Of a stretch of 64,000 nt of DNA, positions 49,074 through 56,715 are shown one piece after another. Under the pieces are notes generated by a model. That model saw only the letters and a list, made by a program, of their open reading frames with translations. It searched no databases and was not told the origin of the DNA. Each line of letters begins with the position of its first letter. Position 1 is the stretch's first letter. The DNA is from CBDCYS01 sp965226245 (GTDB taxonomy: Bacteria > Acidobacteriota > Terriglobia > Bryobacterales > UBA6623): NCBI GenBank assembly GCA_965226245.1, contig CBDDCL010000015.1, forward strand, positions 1,674,001 to 1,738,000, read 5' to 3'. The position numbers were made by a program, and so were the translations under genes.

Positions 49074-51124
49074 GCGAGGTTCGCGACGAGCTGCCGCCAA
49101 CCCGCTCGAAACCGGGGCCGCAGCCGGGCGCGCTCGAAGGGGCGGTCGAGGCAGCCATGCCGGAGCGTCCGGGGGCGATGCTCGCGACCCTCGCCGCGAA
49201 GCCTTTTTCCGACCCCGAGTGGATCTTCGAGGTCAAATGGGATGGCATGCGCGCCCTGGCCGAGGTGCAAGACGGCAAGTGCCGGCTTTTCTCGCGCAGC
49301 GGCCGCGACGTCACTGCGCACTACCCCGAGCTGGCTGCGCTGCCCGAGCGGCTGCGGACGAAGGAAGCGTTGATCGACGGCGAGATCGTCGTCCTCGACG
49401 AAAAAGGCCGCAGCAGCTTTGAGCGCCTGCAGTCGCGAATGAATGTCGCCCGCATGTCGCAAGCGGTGATGGAAAGCACGCCCGTCGTCTACTACGCCTT
49501 CGACATCTTGTATTGCGATGGCATGGACCTGCGTGGGGCGCCGCTGATCGAACGCAAGCAGTTGCTTCGTGAAGTTCTCGACGCGCAACCGCCATTTCGC
49601 TATTCAGACCACGTGGCGGGAAAGGGCCGGGAGCTTTTCGAGCTGGCCGCTCAGCAAGGGGCCGAAGGAGTCATCGGCAAGCACGCCCACAGCGCTTATT
49701 CGGCAGGACGCAGCTCCTCGTGGGTGAAGCTCAAAGTCGTCCGCGAACTCGATGCCGTGATCGGCGGATTTACAGTCCCTGGGGGTTCCCGCGAGCATTT
49801 CGGCGCGTTGCTGTTGGGGCTCTATGACGGCAAAGGATTGAAGTTCATCGGAGGGGTGGGCAGCGGCTTTACCGAACCGGCGCAAGCTGGCATTCTCGGC
49901 CGGCTGGAGCCACTCGGAATCAGCCGCTGTCCGTTCACCGAACAACCCGACATCCGGCAGGAAGCGAGCTGGGTCGAGCCGAAGCTGGTGGCTCGCGTCA
50001 AGTTTCACGAGATGACGAGCGAGCAGCGGCTGCGGCAACCGGTTTTTCTCGGCCTGCGGGATGACCTGGACCCGGCCGATTGCCAACTCGAACGCCAGAC
50101 GGAGCCGGTGGCTGTTGCCCGTCCTTCGCTGGCGGCCGCCAAGGCCATCACCGATCTCTCTCGGCTCGAAAAAGAGCTCACGCGCGGCCATTCGGAAAAC
50201 GTCGTCGTCGAACTGGAAGGCAAGCGATTCCGGTTGACGCACCTCGATAAGGTCTATTTCCCGCAAGCGAAGTACACCAAGCGGCAGGTGCTTGCCTACT
50301 ATTTTCAGGCGGCTGATTTCATTCTCCCCTTCCTGCGGGACCGCCCCTTGGTGTTGCACCGCTACCCAAACGGAATCGAGGCCGGCTCGTTCTATCAGAA
50401 GGACGCTTCGGCTGAAAAACCGGGGTGGATCAACACCATCACCATCTCATCCGAGGAGCACCGTGACATCGAATACTACATCGCCGACGATCTGGCGGCG
50501 CTGCTGTTTCTGACCAACCTCGGTTGTATCGAGCATCATCCCTGGGGGAGCCGGATCGATGATTTGGAACATCCCGACTACGTTTTCTTCGACCTGGACC
50601 CGGTGGAGGGAACCGGCTTTGCGACGGTCGTGGAAGTTGCCGCCGAGATTCTTCAAATGCTCGACCGGATTGAGATGAAGGCGTTTCTCAAAACCTCGGG
50701 CGCGACCGGATTCCACCTTTACCTGCCGCTAGAGCGGAACTATACGTATGAGCACATTCGGGCTTTCGCCGAAATCGTGGCGCGGGTCGTGGCGGAGAAG
50801 CTCGAAGGCCGCGTGACGTTCGAACGTAAAGTAGACAAGCGCGGCGCCGGGCAGGTCTATATCGACTATTCACAGAACGCCATGGGGCGGCCATTGGCGT
50901 CGGTCTACAGCGTTCGCCCATTTCCGCACGCAACCGTCTCGGCGCCGGTTTCAGCGCGGGAGCTCGGCAAGACGCTCACGCCGGAGCGGTTTACTATTGG
51001 GACGATGCCGGGGCGCCTGAAGAAGGTTGGCGATTTGTGGGCGGAGTTTTTCGAGTCGCGGCAGAGGCTGGACGGGGCGCTCGAAAAACTGCGCGAGGAG
51101 ATGAAGAGGGTCAGGCTGGGATGA
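48983..51124 (+). CDS. ligD: DNA ligase D, ligase and polymerase domains (downstream of frameshift)
   Basis: Open frame of 713 codons overlapping the upstream fragment in another frame; real homology begins at PFWDIDLYGES (about 49025). The adenylation domain has the KxDG lysine in EVKWDGMRALAEV, then LIDGEIVVLDEKG, VVYYAFDILYCDG, and EGVIGK with SSWVKLK (OB side). The polymerase domain (about residue 410 on) has VYFPQAKYTKRQVLAYYF, LVLHRYPNGIEAGSFYQKDA, FFDLDPVEG with the metal-binding Asp pair, and KTSGATGFHLYLPLE. Both catalytic units look intact, so this half could be functional if translated from the ATG at 48983 or by frameshifting. Confidence 0.88.
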   Translation: MAADQAPRRARRPFWDIDLYGESVATGRTLSEVRDELPPTRSKPGPQPGALEGAVEAAMPERPGAMLATLAAKPFSDPEWIFEVKWDGMRALAEVQDGKCRLFSRSGRDVTAHYPELAALPERLRTKEALIDGEIVVLDEKGRSSFERLQSRMNVARMSQAVMESTPVVYYAFDILYCDGMDLRGAPLIERKQLLREVLDAQPPFRYSDHVAGKGRELFELAAQQGAEGVIGKHAHSAYSAGRSSSWVKLKVVRELDAVIGGFTVPGGSREHFGALLLGLYDGKGLKFIGGVGSGFTEPAQAGILGRLEPLGISRCPFTEQPDIRQEASWVEPKLVARVKFHEMTSEQRLRQPVFLGLRDDLDPADCQLERQTEPVAVARPSLAAAKAITDLSRLEKELTRGHSENVVVELEGKRFRLTHLDKVYFPQAKYTKRQVLAYYFQAADFILPFLRDRPLVLHRYPNGIEAGSFYQKDASAEKPGWINTITISSEEHRDIEYYIADDLAALLFLTNLGCIEHHPWGSRIDDLEHPDYVFFDLDPVEGTGFATVVEVAAEILQMLDRIEMKAFLKTSGATGFHLYLPLERNYTYEHIRAFAEIVARVVAEKLEGRVTFERKVDKRGAGQVYIDYSQNAMGRPLASVYSVRPFPHATVSAPVSARELGKTLTPERFTIGTMPGRLKKVGDLWAEFFESRQRLDGALEKLREEMKRVRLG

Positions 51125-51153
51125 GATGGGGCGTGGGGCTGCACGACCTGCTT

Positions 51154-51259
51154 GAGGACCGAAAAAAGGGGACAGCCACCGATTCTCGTGCTGCACTATT
51201 GTTGGAAACAATGGGATTCCACGAGCGAGATCGGATGGCAGTCCCCTTTTTTCGCCCGA
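51154..51259 (+). repeat. MITE-like palindrome, copy 3 (shorter)
   Basis: About 106 bp: GAAAAAAGGGGACAGCCACC on the left and GGCAGTCCCCTTTTTTCGC on the right, with inner arms GATTCTCGTG and CACGAGCGAGATC. The ends match copies 1 and 2, but the interior differs. It ends 20 bp before the racemase-like start. Confidence 0.8.
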
Positions 51260-51278
51260 AACGGGTACAAACATACTG

Positions 51279-51953
51279 ATGAGCGAAAAGCCTGTTCGGA
51301 TTGGTTTGGTGCATGCGTTCGAAGCCTCGATTGCGCCCATTGAGACCGCATTTTCACGGTTCTGGCCCGAGGCCGAACCGGTGAATCTCCTCGACGGTTC
51401 GCTTTACCTGGACTACGACGCGGCGGGCGAGGTCACGCCGGCGATTACCCGGCGAATCCAGGCACTGATGAATCACGCAGTCGGTTTCGGAGCCCGGGGA
51501 CTGCTGTTGAGCGGCTCTCTGTTTTCCCAGGCGGTCCAAGAGGCGCGACAGGACCTTCCTGTTCCCGCCTTGGCCGCTTACGAAGCCATGATCGAAAAGG
51601 CGTTTGCGTGCGGGTCCCGCTTCGGCCTGATCGCTACGTATGCCGGCACGATCACGATGATGGAGGCCGACATTGAGCGTTACGCGCGCCAGAAAGGGAC
51701 CGGCTACCGGCTGGAATCCAAGATGGTCGAGGGTGCGCTCGAGGCCGTACGGTCGGGCGACAGGGAGCGGCATGACTCGCTGGTCGCGGCCGCCGCCGAG
51801 GGCCTCGCCGAGTGTGACGTGCTGTTGCTGGCGCAGCATTCGATGTCGCCGGTCAAAGAGCGAATCGCCGAACGCCCGGGTCGGCGCGTGCTGACGAGTT
51901 CCGAGACGGCGGTACGCAAGCTCAGAGCACTCGTTGAAGCGGAACAACCATGA
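51279..51953 (+). CDS. Asp/Glu racemase-fold protein lacking the usual cysteines
   Basis: 224 residues. The aspartate/glutamate racemase-like two-lobe fold is recognisable: IGLVHAFEASIAPIETAF, GARGLLLSGSLFSQAVQEARQDLPVPALAAYEAMIEKAFA, RFGLIATYAGTITMMEADIE, and ECDVLLLAQHSMSPV. The positions where racemases carry catalytic Cys read SGSLFS and AQHSM, so a two-base racemase mechanism is unlikely. It may be an isomerase, a decarboxylase-like member or a binding protein. The gene ends 15 bp before modA and could be co-transcribed with modABC, but no link in function is evident. Confidence 0.72.
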   Translation: MSEKPVRIGLVHAFEASIAPIETAFSRFWPEAEPVNLLDGSLYLDYDAAGEVTPAITRRIQALMNHAVGFGARGLLLSGSLFSQAVQEARQDLPVPALAAYEAMIEKAFACGSRFGLIATYAGTITMMEADIERYARQKGTGYRLESKMVEGALEAVRSGDRERHDSLVAAAAEGLAECDVLLLAQHSMSPVKERIAERPGRRVLTSSETAVRKLRALVEAEQP

Positions 51954-51968
51954 GAGGAGATCGCTGAT

Positions 51969-52808
51969 TTGCCGCGCGGCAGCGCCGGGCTGGTACGCTG
52001 GGGATTGCCTCGAACAACGCTGGTTTTGTTGGCGATGCTGCTCGCGATTTGCGCGGCAAGCTGCTCGAGGTCTGGGGAAAAACGGGACGAACTGCTGATC
52101 TTTGCCGCTGCCAGCCTCAAAGACGTGCTTGCCGATGTGGGCAACAGCTTCGAAGATCGGGCGGGCATCAAACCACGGTTCAACTTCGCGGGTTCCAACG
52201 TATTGGCGTTGCAGCTCGAGGCCGCGGGCTTGACAGCCGTGTTCCTGTCCGCGGACGAGCGCTGGATGGATTATCTGGAGCAGAAGCAGCTTGTTGTCGC
52301 CGGGACCAGGCGCACCGTCCTGTCCAACCAATTGGTTATTATTGCCAATCGAGACAACCCGCTCGAACTCCACCAGCCCGCTGAGCTGGCCTCCGCGCGG
52401 TTCCGGTTTCTCTCGCTGGCTAACCCTGAAGCGGCGCCGGCGGGTCGCTACGCAAAGGGCTTTCTCGAGAAAGTGTCTGCCGGCGGCCAAAGCGTTTGGA
52501 TGCAGCTGGGTGACCGTGTAGCGCCTGCTCCCGACGCTCGAGCGGCCTTGGCCATGGTAGAGGCTCAGCAGGACGTCGTCGGCATCGTGTACAAGACGGA
52601 CGCGGCGACGTCTGACCAAGTGCGGATTGTTCTTGATGTGCCGGCACACCTGACCCCTGAAATCAGCTATGCCGCCGCGCTGATCGGCAACGATCGTGAT
52701 TCGAAATCCGAGCGCGCTTTTCTCGACTTTCTCGCCGGCACGGAAGCGCTGGAGTTGTTTCGCAAGCACGGTTTCATAACCCGGGAGGATCGTCCCGGCC
52801 ATGAATGA
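51969..52808 (+). CDS. modA: Molybdate ABC transporter, substrate-binding lipoprotein
   Basis: 279 residues from a TTG at 51969 with GAGGAG upstream. Lipoprotein signal: hydrophobic LVLLAMLLAI and lipobox with Cys32. The mature part begins LLIFAAASLKDVLADVGNSFE, the ModA signature, with FNFAGSNVLALQLEAAG in place of the more common GSSGxLAxQI. It captures molybdate (or tungstate) at the outer face of the inner membrane for ModBC. The stop overlaps the modB start by eight bases. Confidence 0.9.
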   Translation: MPRGSAGLVRWGLPRTTLVLLAMLLAICAASCSRSGEKRDELLIFAAASLKDVLADVGNSFEDRAGIKPRFNFAGSNVLALQLEAAGLTAVFLSADERWMDYLEQKQLVVAGTRRTVLSNQLVIIANRDNPLELHQPAELASARFRFLSLANPEAAPAGRYAKGFLEKVSAGGQSVWMQLGDRVAPAPDARAALAMVEAQQDVVGIVYKTDAATSDQVRIVLDVPAHLTPEISYAAALIGNDRDSKSERAFLDFLAGTEALELFRKHGFITREDRPGHE

Positions 52809-53481
52809 AGCCACCACGGATGCGATCCTGCTGACTCTCCAGGTTGCTTCCGCCGCGACCGTGCTGGTGCTCATTCCCGGCACTCTGCTGGCCTATCTTC
52901 TGGCCCGAGTGGAGTTCCGATTCAAAACCGTCATTTCAACATTGGTGGGCTTGCCTTTGGTGTTGCCTCCGACGGCGGTGGGCTACTTGCTTTTGAAGAT
53001 GCTGGCGACCGGCGGGCTATTCGGGCGCGACACGCTTGGCTTTGATCCCGCTGTGTTGCTGACCTGGAAGGCGGCGATACTCGCTTCCGCCGTGATGGCC
53101 ACCCCGCTGGTCGTTCGAACAGCCAGAGTCACCTTTGAAGGGGTCGATCCGCGGCTGGAAACGATGGCCCGGACATTAGGGCATGGACCGGTTTCGACTT
53201 TCTTCCGCTACACTCTGCCGCTGGCCTCCCGCGGCCTGCTGGCGGCGGCGATCCTCGGGTTCACGCGGGCCATTGGGGAATTCGGGGCCACGGTAACGAT
53301 CGCGGGAAACATCCCCGGGCGTACGCAGACCCTGGCGTCAGCCATCTTCTCTGCTCAGCAGGTTGGCGACAACACCTCGGCGTACGTGCTCGTCTCGATC
53401 GCGTTACTGATCGGATTCGCTAGTATTTTCGCTGCGGAGCACCTCTCGAGTCAGCGGCAGCGGCGGCGTCACGCACAATGA
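52801..53481 (+). CDS. modB: Molybdate ABC transporter, permease
   Basis: 226 residues with five to six membrane spans. The EAA loop that docks the ATPase reads ETMARTLGHGPVSTFFRYTLPLASRGLLAAAILGFTRAIGEFGATVTIAGNIPGRTQT, a strong ModB match. It starts inside modA (eight-base overlap) and its stop overlaps the modC start by four bases, so the three are tightly coupled. It forms the inner-membrane channel. Confidence 0.95.
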   Translation: MNEATTDAILLTLQVASAATVLVLIPGTLLAYLLARVEFRFKTVISTLVGLPLVLPPTAVGYLLLKMLATGGLFGRDTLGFDPAVLLTWKAAILASAVMATPLVVRTARVTFEGVDPRLETMARTLGHGPVSTFFRYTLPLASRGLLAAAILGFTRAIGEFGATVTIAGNIPGRTQTLASAIFSAQQVGDNTSAYVLVSIALLIGFASIFAAEHLSSQRQRRRHAQ

Positions 53482-54623
53482 ATCTCGAACATCTTTCCGT
53501 CGATATTTTTCTGCCGCTGGATCATTTGGATCTGCGCGCCAGCTTCACAACGGCGAGCCAGGTCACCGGTGTTTTTGGTCCTTCGGGATCAGGCAAGACG
53601 AGTTTATTGCAGTCGATCGCGGGTCTAAAGCGGCGCGCAAAAGGCCGCGTGCAACTGGGTGAAGGCGTCTGGCTGGACTCTAGTAAGAATCTTTACGTGC
53701 GGCCGGAGTTCCGCCAAATCGGTTACGTCCCTCAGGAAGGATTGCTGTTTCCGCATCAAAATGTCCGCCAGAACCTTCTTGCGGGGGCGGCCCGTGCGCG
53801 CCGGGCGGGAGCGCCCCTGGAGGAGACGTTCCAGATTGTCTGCGATCTGCTGGAGATCGGCGTGCTGCTGGAGCGGGAGGTCGGGTCGCTTTCCGGGGGT
53901 GAACGCCAGCGGGTTGCCTTGGGGAGGGCCATCTGCTCGGGGCCGCGGTTGCTGTTACTCGACGAGCCGCTGGCTTCTCTCGATCTGCCGTTGCGCCGCA
54001 AGGTTTTGCCCTTCCTGCGGAGGGTCGTGGATCAGTTCCAGATACCCATGCTGCTGGTGTCGCACGACGCGACCGAAGTTCAGGCTCTGTGCGACGAGTT
54101 GATTGTGCTCTCGAACGGTGAGGTCGTTACCAAAGGGAAACCTCATGACGTGCTTACCGCCCCCAACGTTTTTCCCGAAACATTTCCAGACCGCTTCGAG
54201 AATATCTTGCCCTGCACGGTTGTGACCTCGAGGGAGCAGGACACCGTGGTATGCGTCAGTCCGATGAAGGGCCTGCGACTGACCATCCCGCGGGCCAAGA
54301 GCGCCCAGGGACAAAAAATGTGGGTCGGCATCCCGCCCCGAGATATCATCTTGTGCGCCCGCGAACCCGAGGGCCTGTCGGTGTCCAATATCCTTCCCGC
54401 GCAGGTACTCGGGGTCCAGACGATAGGAGACACTCGCTTGGTAACGGTCTCGATTGCGGAAGACGCCCGCAACCTGGCCGTCGAGGTGACACCCGCGGCG
54501 TGCGACGAGCTGGGACTTGCCGGCGGACGGCGGATGTTCCTGATTATCAATCCGGCGAGTTGCGTTTCGTATGAGTCGGATACCGACGGCGGCGCCCCCG
54601 CGAAATTTCTCGGGAGCCGGTGA
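53478..54623 (+). CDS. modC: Molybdate ABC transporter, ATP-binding protein with TOBE domain
   Basis: 381 residues. Walker A GPSGSGKTS (about 35-43), Q-loop VPQEGLLFPHQNV, signature LSGGERQRVALGRAI, Walker B LLLLDEPLASLD, and H-loop LVSHDATEV. The C-terminal part (from about 290, TIPRAKSAQGQKMWVGIPPRDIIL, then NILPAQVLG) is a TOBE/Mop-like regulatory domain that can sense molybdate. It powers ModB. The last gene of the modABC operon. Confidence 0.95.
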   Translation: MNLEHLSVDIFLPLDHLDLRASFTTASQVTGVFGPSGSGKTSLLQSIAGLKRRAKGRVQLGEGVWLDSSKNLYVRPEFRQIGYVPQEGLLFPHQNVRQNLLAGAARARRAGAPLEETFQIVCDLLEIGVLLEREVGSLSGGERQRVALGRAICSGPRLLLLDEPLASLDLPLRRKVLPFLRRVVDQFQIPMLLVSHDATEVQALCDELIVLSNGEVVTKGKPHDVLTAPNVFPETFPDRFENILPCTVVTSREQDTVVCVSPMKGLRLTIPRAKSAQGQKMWVGIPPRDIILCAREPEGLSVSNILPAQVLGVQTIGDTRLVTVSIAEDARNLAVEVTPAACDELGLAGGRRMFLIINPASCVSYESDTDGGAPAKFLGSR

Positions 54624-54649
54624 GGTGGGCTGAAGCCGGAGCGAGACGA

Positions 54650-54743
54650 AGCCCGTTGAAACGGGCTGATGCCCGAGTTGGGAGGCTTGGCAACCGGCCC
54701 TAAAAGGACCCGCCTAGGGTAGCGAAGCCACGTGAACGTGGCT
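54650..54743 (+). repeat. Triple-hairpin unit, locus 5
   Basis: AGCCCGT/ACGGGCT with TGAA (54650-54667), an imperfect central hairpin around CTAAAAG (about 54693-54712), and AGCCACG/CGTGGCT with TGAA (54726-54743). It starts 27 bp after the modC stop. Confidence 0.85.
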
Positions 54744-54796
54744 TCGGAGGCGGGTGGCAAGCCCCTGAAATGTAGAAATTCCAGGCGTCGCCACGA

Positions 54797-54829
54797 GTGT
54801 CGACGCGGCAAGCTAAGAGCTTGCGCCAC
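54797..54829 (+). repeat. REP-like hairpin, GCGCCAC family
   Basis: GTGTCGACGCGGC, stem AAGC/GCTT around TAAGA, tail TGCGCCAC; one base from 44282-44317. Confidence 0.75.
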
Positions 54830-54917
54830 CCTGCGGCTGGCAACTTGCGCCGAGCAGGCGGCGTTTGATAACCTGAGAATCTCTACTAAATCGATAGACA
54901 ACGAGGAGATTGATTCG

Positions 54918-56027
54918 ATGCAGGTGTCGGCCGAGCGCGCCTCCACGCGCTTTCAGGATAATCCACCCACGATTGCCGCTAGTTTCCGGCAACTCAGTGA
55001 TCTTTTCTTGCTTTCCGAAGGCGGCTATCACCCGGTCGAACGCTTCCTTCCGGCGAAAGAAGTCAGCCATGTATGCGAAAACATGCACCTTACGACCGGT
55101 GAGCCGTGGAGCATCCCCATCATCTTCCCGGTTAGCGAACAACAAGCAAACGCGCTGAAGGGCGCCGAACGCGTGATCCTCACCGACGGCGGCAAAGCGG
55201 CCGGCACGCTCCACATTAAGGAGATCTTCAAGATCGATAAGTCCCACTATTCCAAGCGCATCTTCCGGACCGAGGACTCAGCTCACCCGGGCGTTCAGTG
55301 GCTTGCGGAAGCCGGAGATTACAGTTTGGCCGGCGAGGTCGAGACGTTCCCCGAGTGGCAGTTCGACATCCCGGGCGGGTTGCCGTTCTCGCCTGGGCAG
55401 GTCAGGGCCAAGATCGCCGAGCTGGGCTGGAAAAAGGTCATCGGCTTCCAGACGCGGAATCCCATCCACCGCGCTCACGAGTTTGTCACCAAGATTGCTC
55501 TGGAGACAGCCGACGGCTTGGTCGTTCACCCCTTGCTAGGCGAGACCAAGGCGGACGATACGCCCGCCGAAGTTCGGCTCGCCTGCTACAAGGTTCTCCT
55601 AGACAACTACTACTCGCCCAAGCACACGCTGCTGGCCGGCTTCCCGGCTTGGATGCGTTATGCCGGTCCGCGCGAGGCCATCTTCCACGCGCAGGTTCGC
55701 AAGAATTACGGCATCACCCACTTCATCGTCGGGCGGGACCATGCCGGAGTCGGCAACTATTACGGACCGTTTGACGCGCAGGAGATTTTCTCCGAGTTTC
55801 AGCGCGACGAACTAGGCATTGAAGCGATCTTTTTCGATTTTGTCCATTTCTGCAAAGCCTGCAACGGGATGACCTCGCCGAAGACCTGTCCGCACGGCAA
55901 AGAGGATCAAGTATTCCTAAGCGGAACCGCGGTCCGGGCCATGCTGAAGGAGGGGAAGTTGCCTCCGCCGGAGTTTACACGGCCGGAAATCGCCAAGATT
56001 CTTCTCGAGGCGGAAAAGCGGCAATGA
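54918..56027 (+). CDS. sat: Sulfate adenylyltransferase (ATP sulfurylase)
   Basis: 369 residues from the ATG at 54918 with GAGGAG just upstream; the longer open frame to the left runs through repeats. Single-chain Sat type: QLSDLFLLSEGGYHPVERFL, then GFQTRNPIHRAHEFVTKIAL with the substrate-binding motif, HPLLGETKADDTPAEVRLACYKVLLDNYY, AGFPAWMRYAGPREAIFHAQVRKNYGITHFIVGRDHAG, and a CKACNGMTSPKTCPH pair of cysteine motifs likely to bind zinc. It makes adenylyl sulfate from sulfate and ATP. cysC follows 130 bp later. Confidence 0.95.
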   Translation: MQVSAERASTRFQDNPPTIAASFRQLSDLFLLSEGGYHPVERFLPAKEVSHVCENMHLTTGEPWSIPIIFPVSEQQANALKGAERVILTDGGKAAGTLHIKEIFKIDKSHYSKRIFRTEDSAHPGVQWLAEAGDYSLAGEVETFPEWQFDIPGGLPFSPGQVRAKIAELGWKKVIGFQTRNPIHRAHEFVTKIALETADGLVVHPLLGETKADDTPAEVRLACYKVLLDNYYSPKHTLLAGFPAWMRYAGPREAIFHAQVRKNYGITHFIVGRDHAGVGNYYGPFDAQEIFSEFQRDELGIEAIFFDFVHFCKACNGMTSPKTCPHGKEDQVFLSGTAVRAMLKEGKLPPPEFTRPEIAKILLEAEKRQ

Positions 56028-56157
56028 GCCCAGCGGCGACGTCAAGCGCGAAGTCGATGTGCTCTTGACGGAAGTGTTGCCAACGGCCGGCTCGCAGCGG
56101 ATTTCGCGCTTCTCCGCGGTTCCCAAGATCTCTCATCAGTTAAGGAATGAATTTCAA

Positions 56158-56715
56158 ATGACACACAAAGGCTTCACACTTTGGTTCACCGGTCTTTCCG
56201 GATCGGGAAAAACAACCGTTTCGGAAGTTCTCGAAAAGCGCCTGCGCGAGCTGGGCGCGAAAGTCGAAGTGCTTGATGGCGACATTGTTCGCACGAATCT
56301 ATCGAAGGGCCTCGGCTTCAGCAAGGAAGATCGGGACACCAACATCAAGCGCATTGGTTTTGTCGCCGAACTGCTTTCCCGCAACGGGGTCATCGCCATC
56401 GCCGCCGCCATTTCTCCCTACAGCGAGATCAGGGACTACGTGCGTTCACGGATCGGCAACTTCGTGGAAGTCTACGCCCACTGTCCGATGGAAACTCTGA
56501 TCGAGCGAGACGTCAAGGGACTCTACAAAAAAGCGCTGGCCGGAGAGATCAAGAACTTCACCGGAGTTTCCGATCCCTACGAAGCGCCGCTCAACCCGGA
56601 AGTCACCTTTGACTCCAGCAAGGAGACGCCGCAAGAAAGCGCCGACAGAATTTGGGCTAAACTAGTGGAGTTGGGTCTTTTGCCGGCCGATGGTGGATCT
56701 CCACAGTCACACTGA
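56158..56715 (+). CDS. cysC: Adenylyl-sulfate kinase
   Basis: 185 residues from the ATG at 56158, preceded by AAGGA; an upstream ATG at 56059 adds residues unlike the family. P-loop GLSGSGKTT (about 12-20), LDGDIVRTNLSKGLGFSKEDRDTNIKRIGFVAELL, and the lid KGLYKKALAGEIKNFTGVSDPYEAPLNPEV. It phosphorylates adenylyl sulfate to PAPS. The end of the gene overlaps the next gene by 26 bases in another frame. Confidence 0.95.
   Translation: MTHKGFTLWFTGLSGSGKTTVSEVLEKRLRELGAKVEVLDGDIVRTNLSKGLGFSKEDRDTNIKRIGFVAELLSRNGVIAIAAAISPYSEIRDYVRSRIGNFVEVYAHCPMETLIERDVKGLYKKALAGEIKNFTGVSDPYEAPLNPEVTFDSSKETPQESADRIWAKLVELGLLPADGGSPQSH

Larger units (their letters stand above)
54624..54917. other. Intergenic between modC and sat, repeat-bearing
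   Basis: 294 bp with a triple-hairpin unit (54650-54743) and a REP-like hairpin (54797-54829). The sat promoter probably lies at 54840-54900, where CGGCGTTTGATAACCTG is the least palindromic stretch. No gene. Confidence 0.65.

Noticed and set aside
51354..52883. 509-codon minus-strand open frame opposite the racemase-like gene and modA
   Set aside because: Antisense shadow; modA and the racemase fold are unmistakable on the plus strand.
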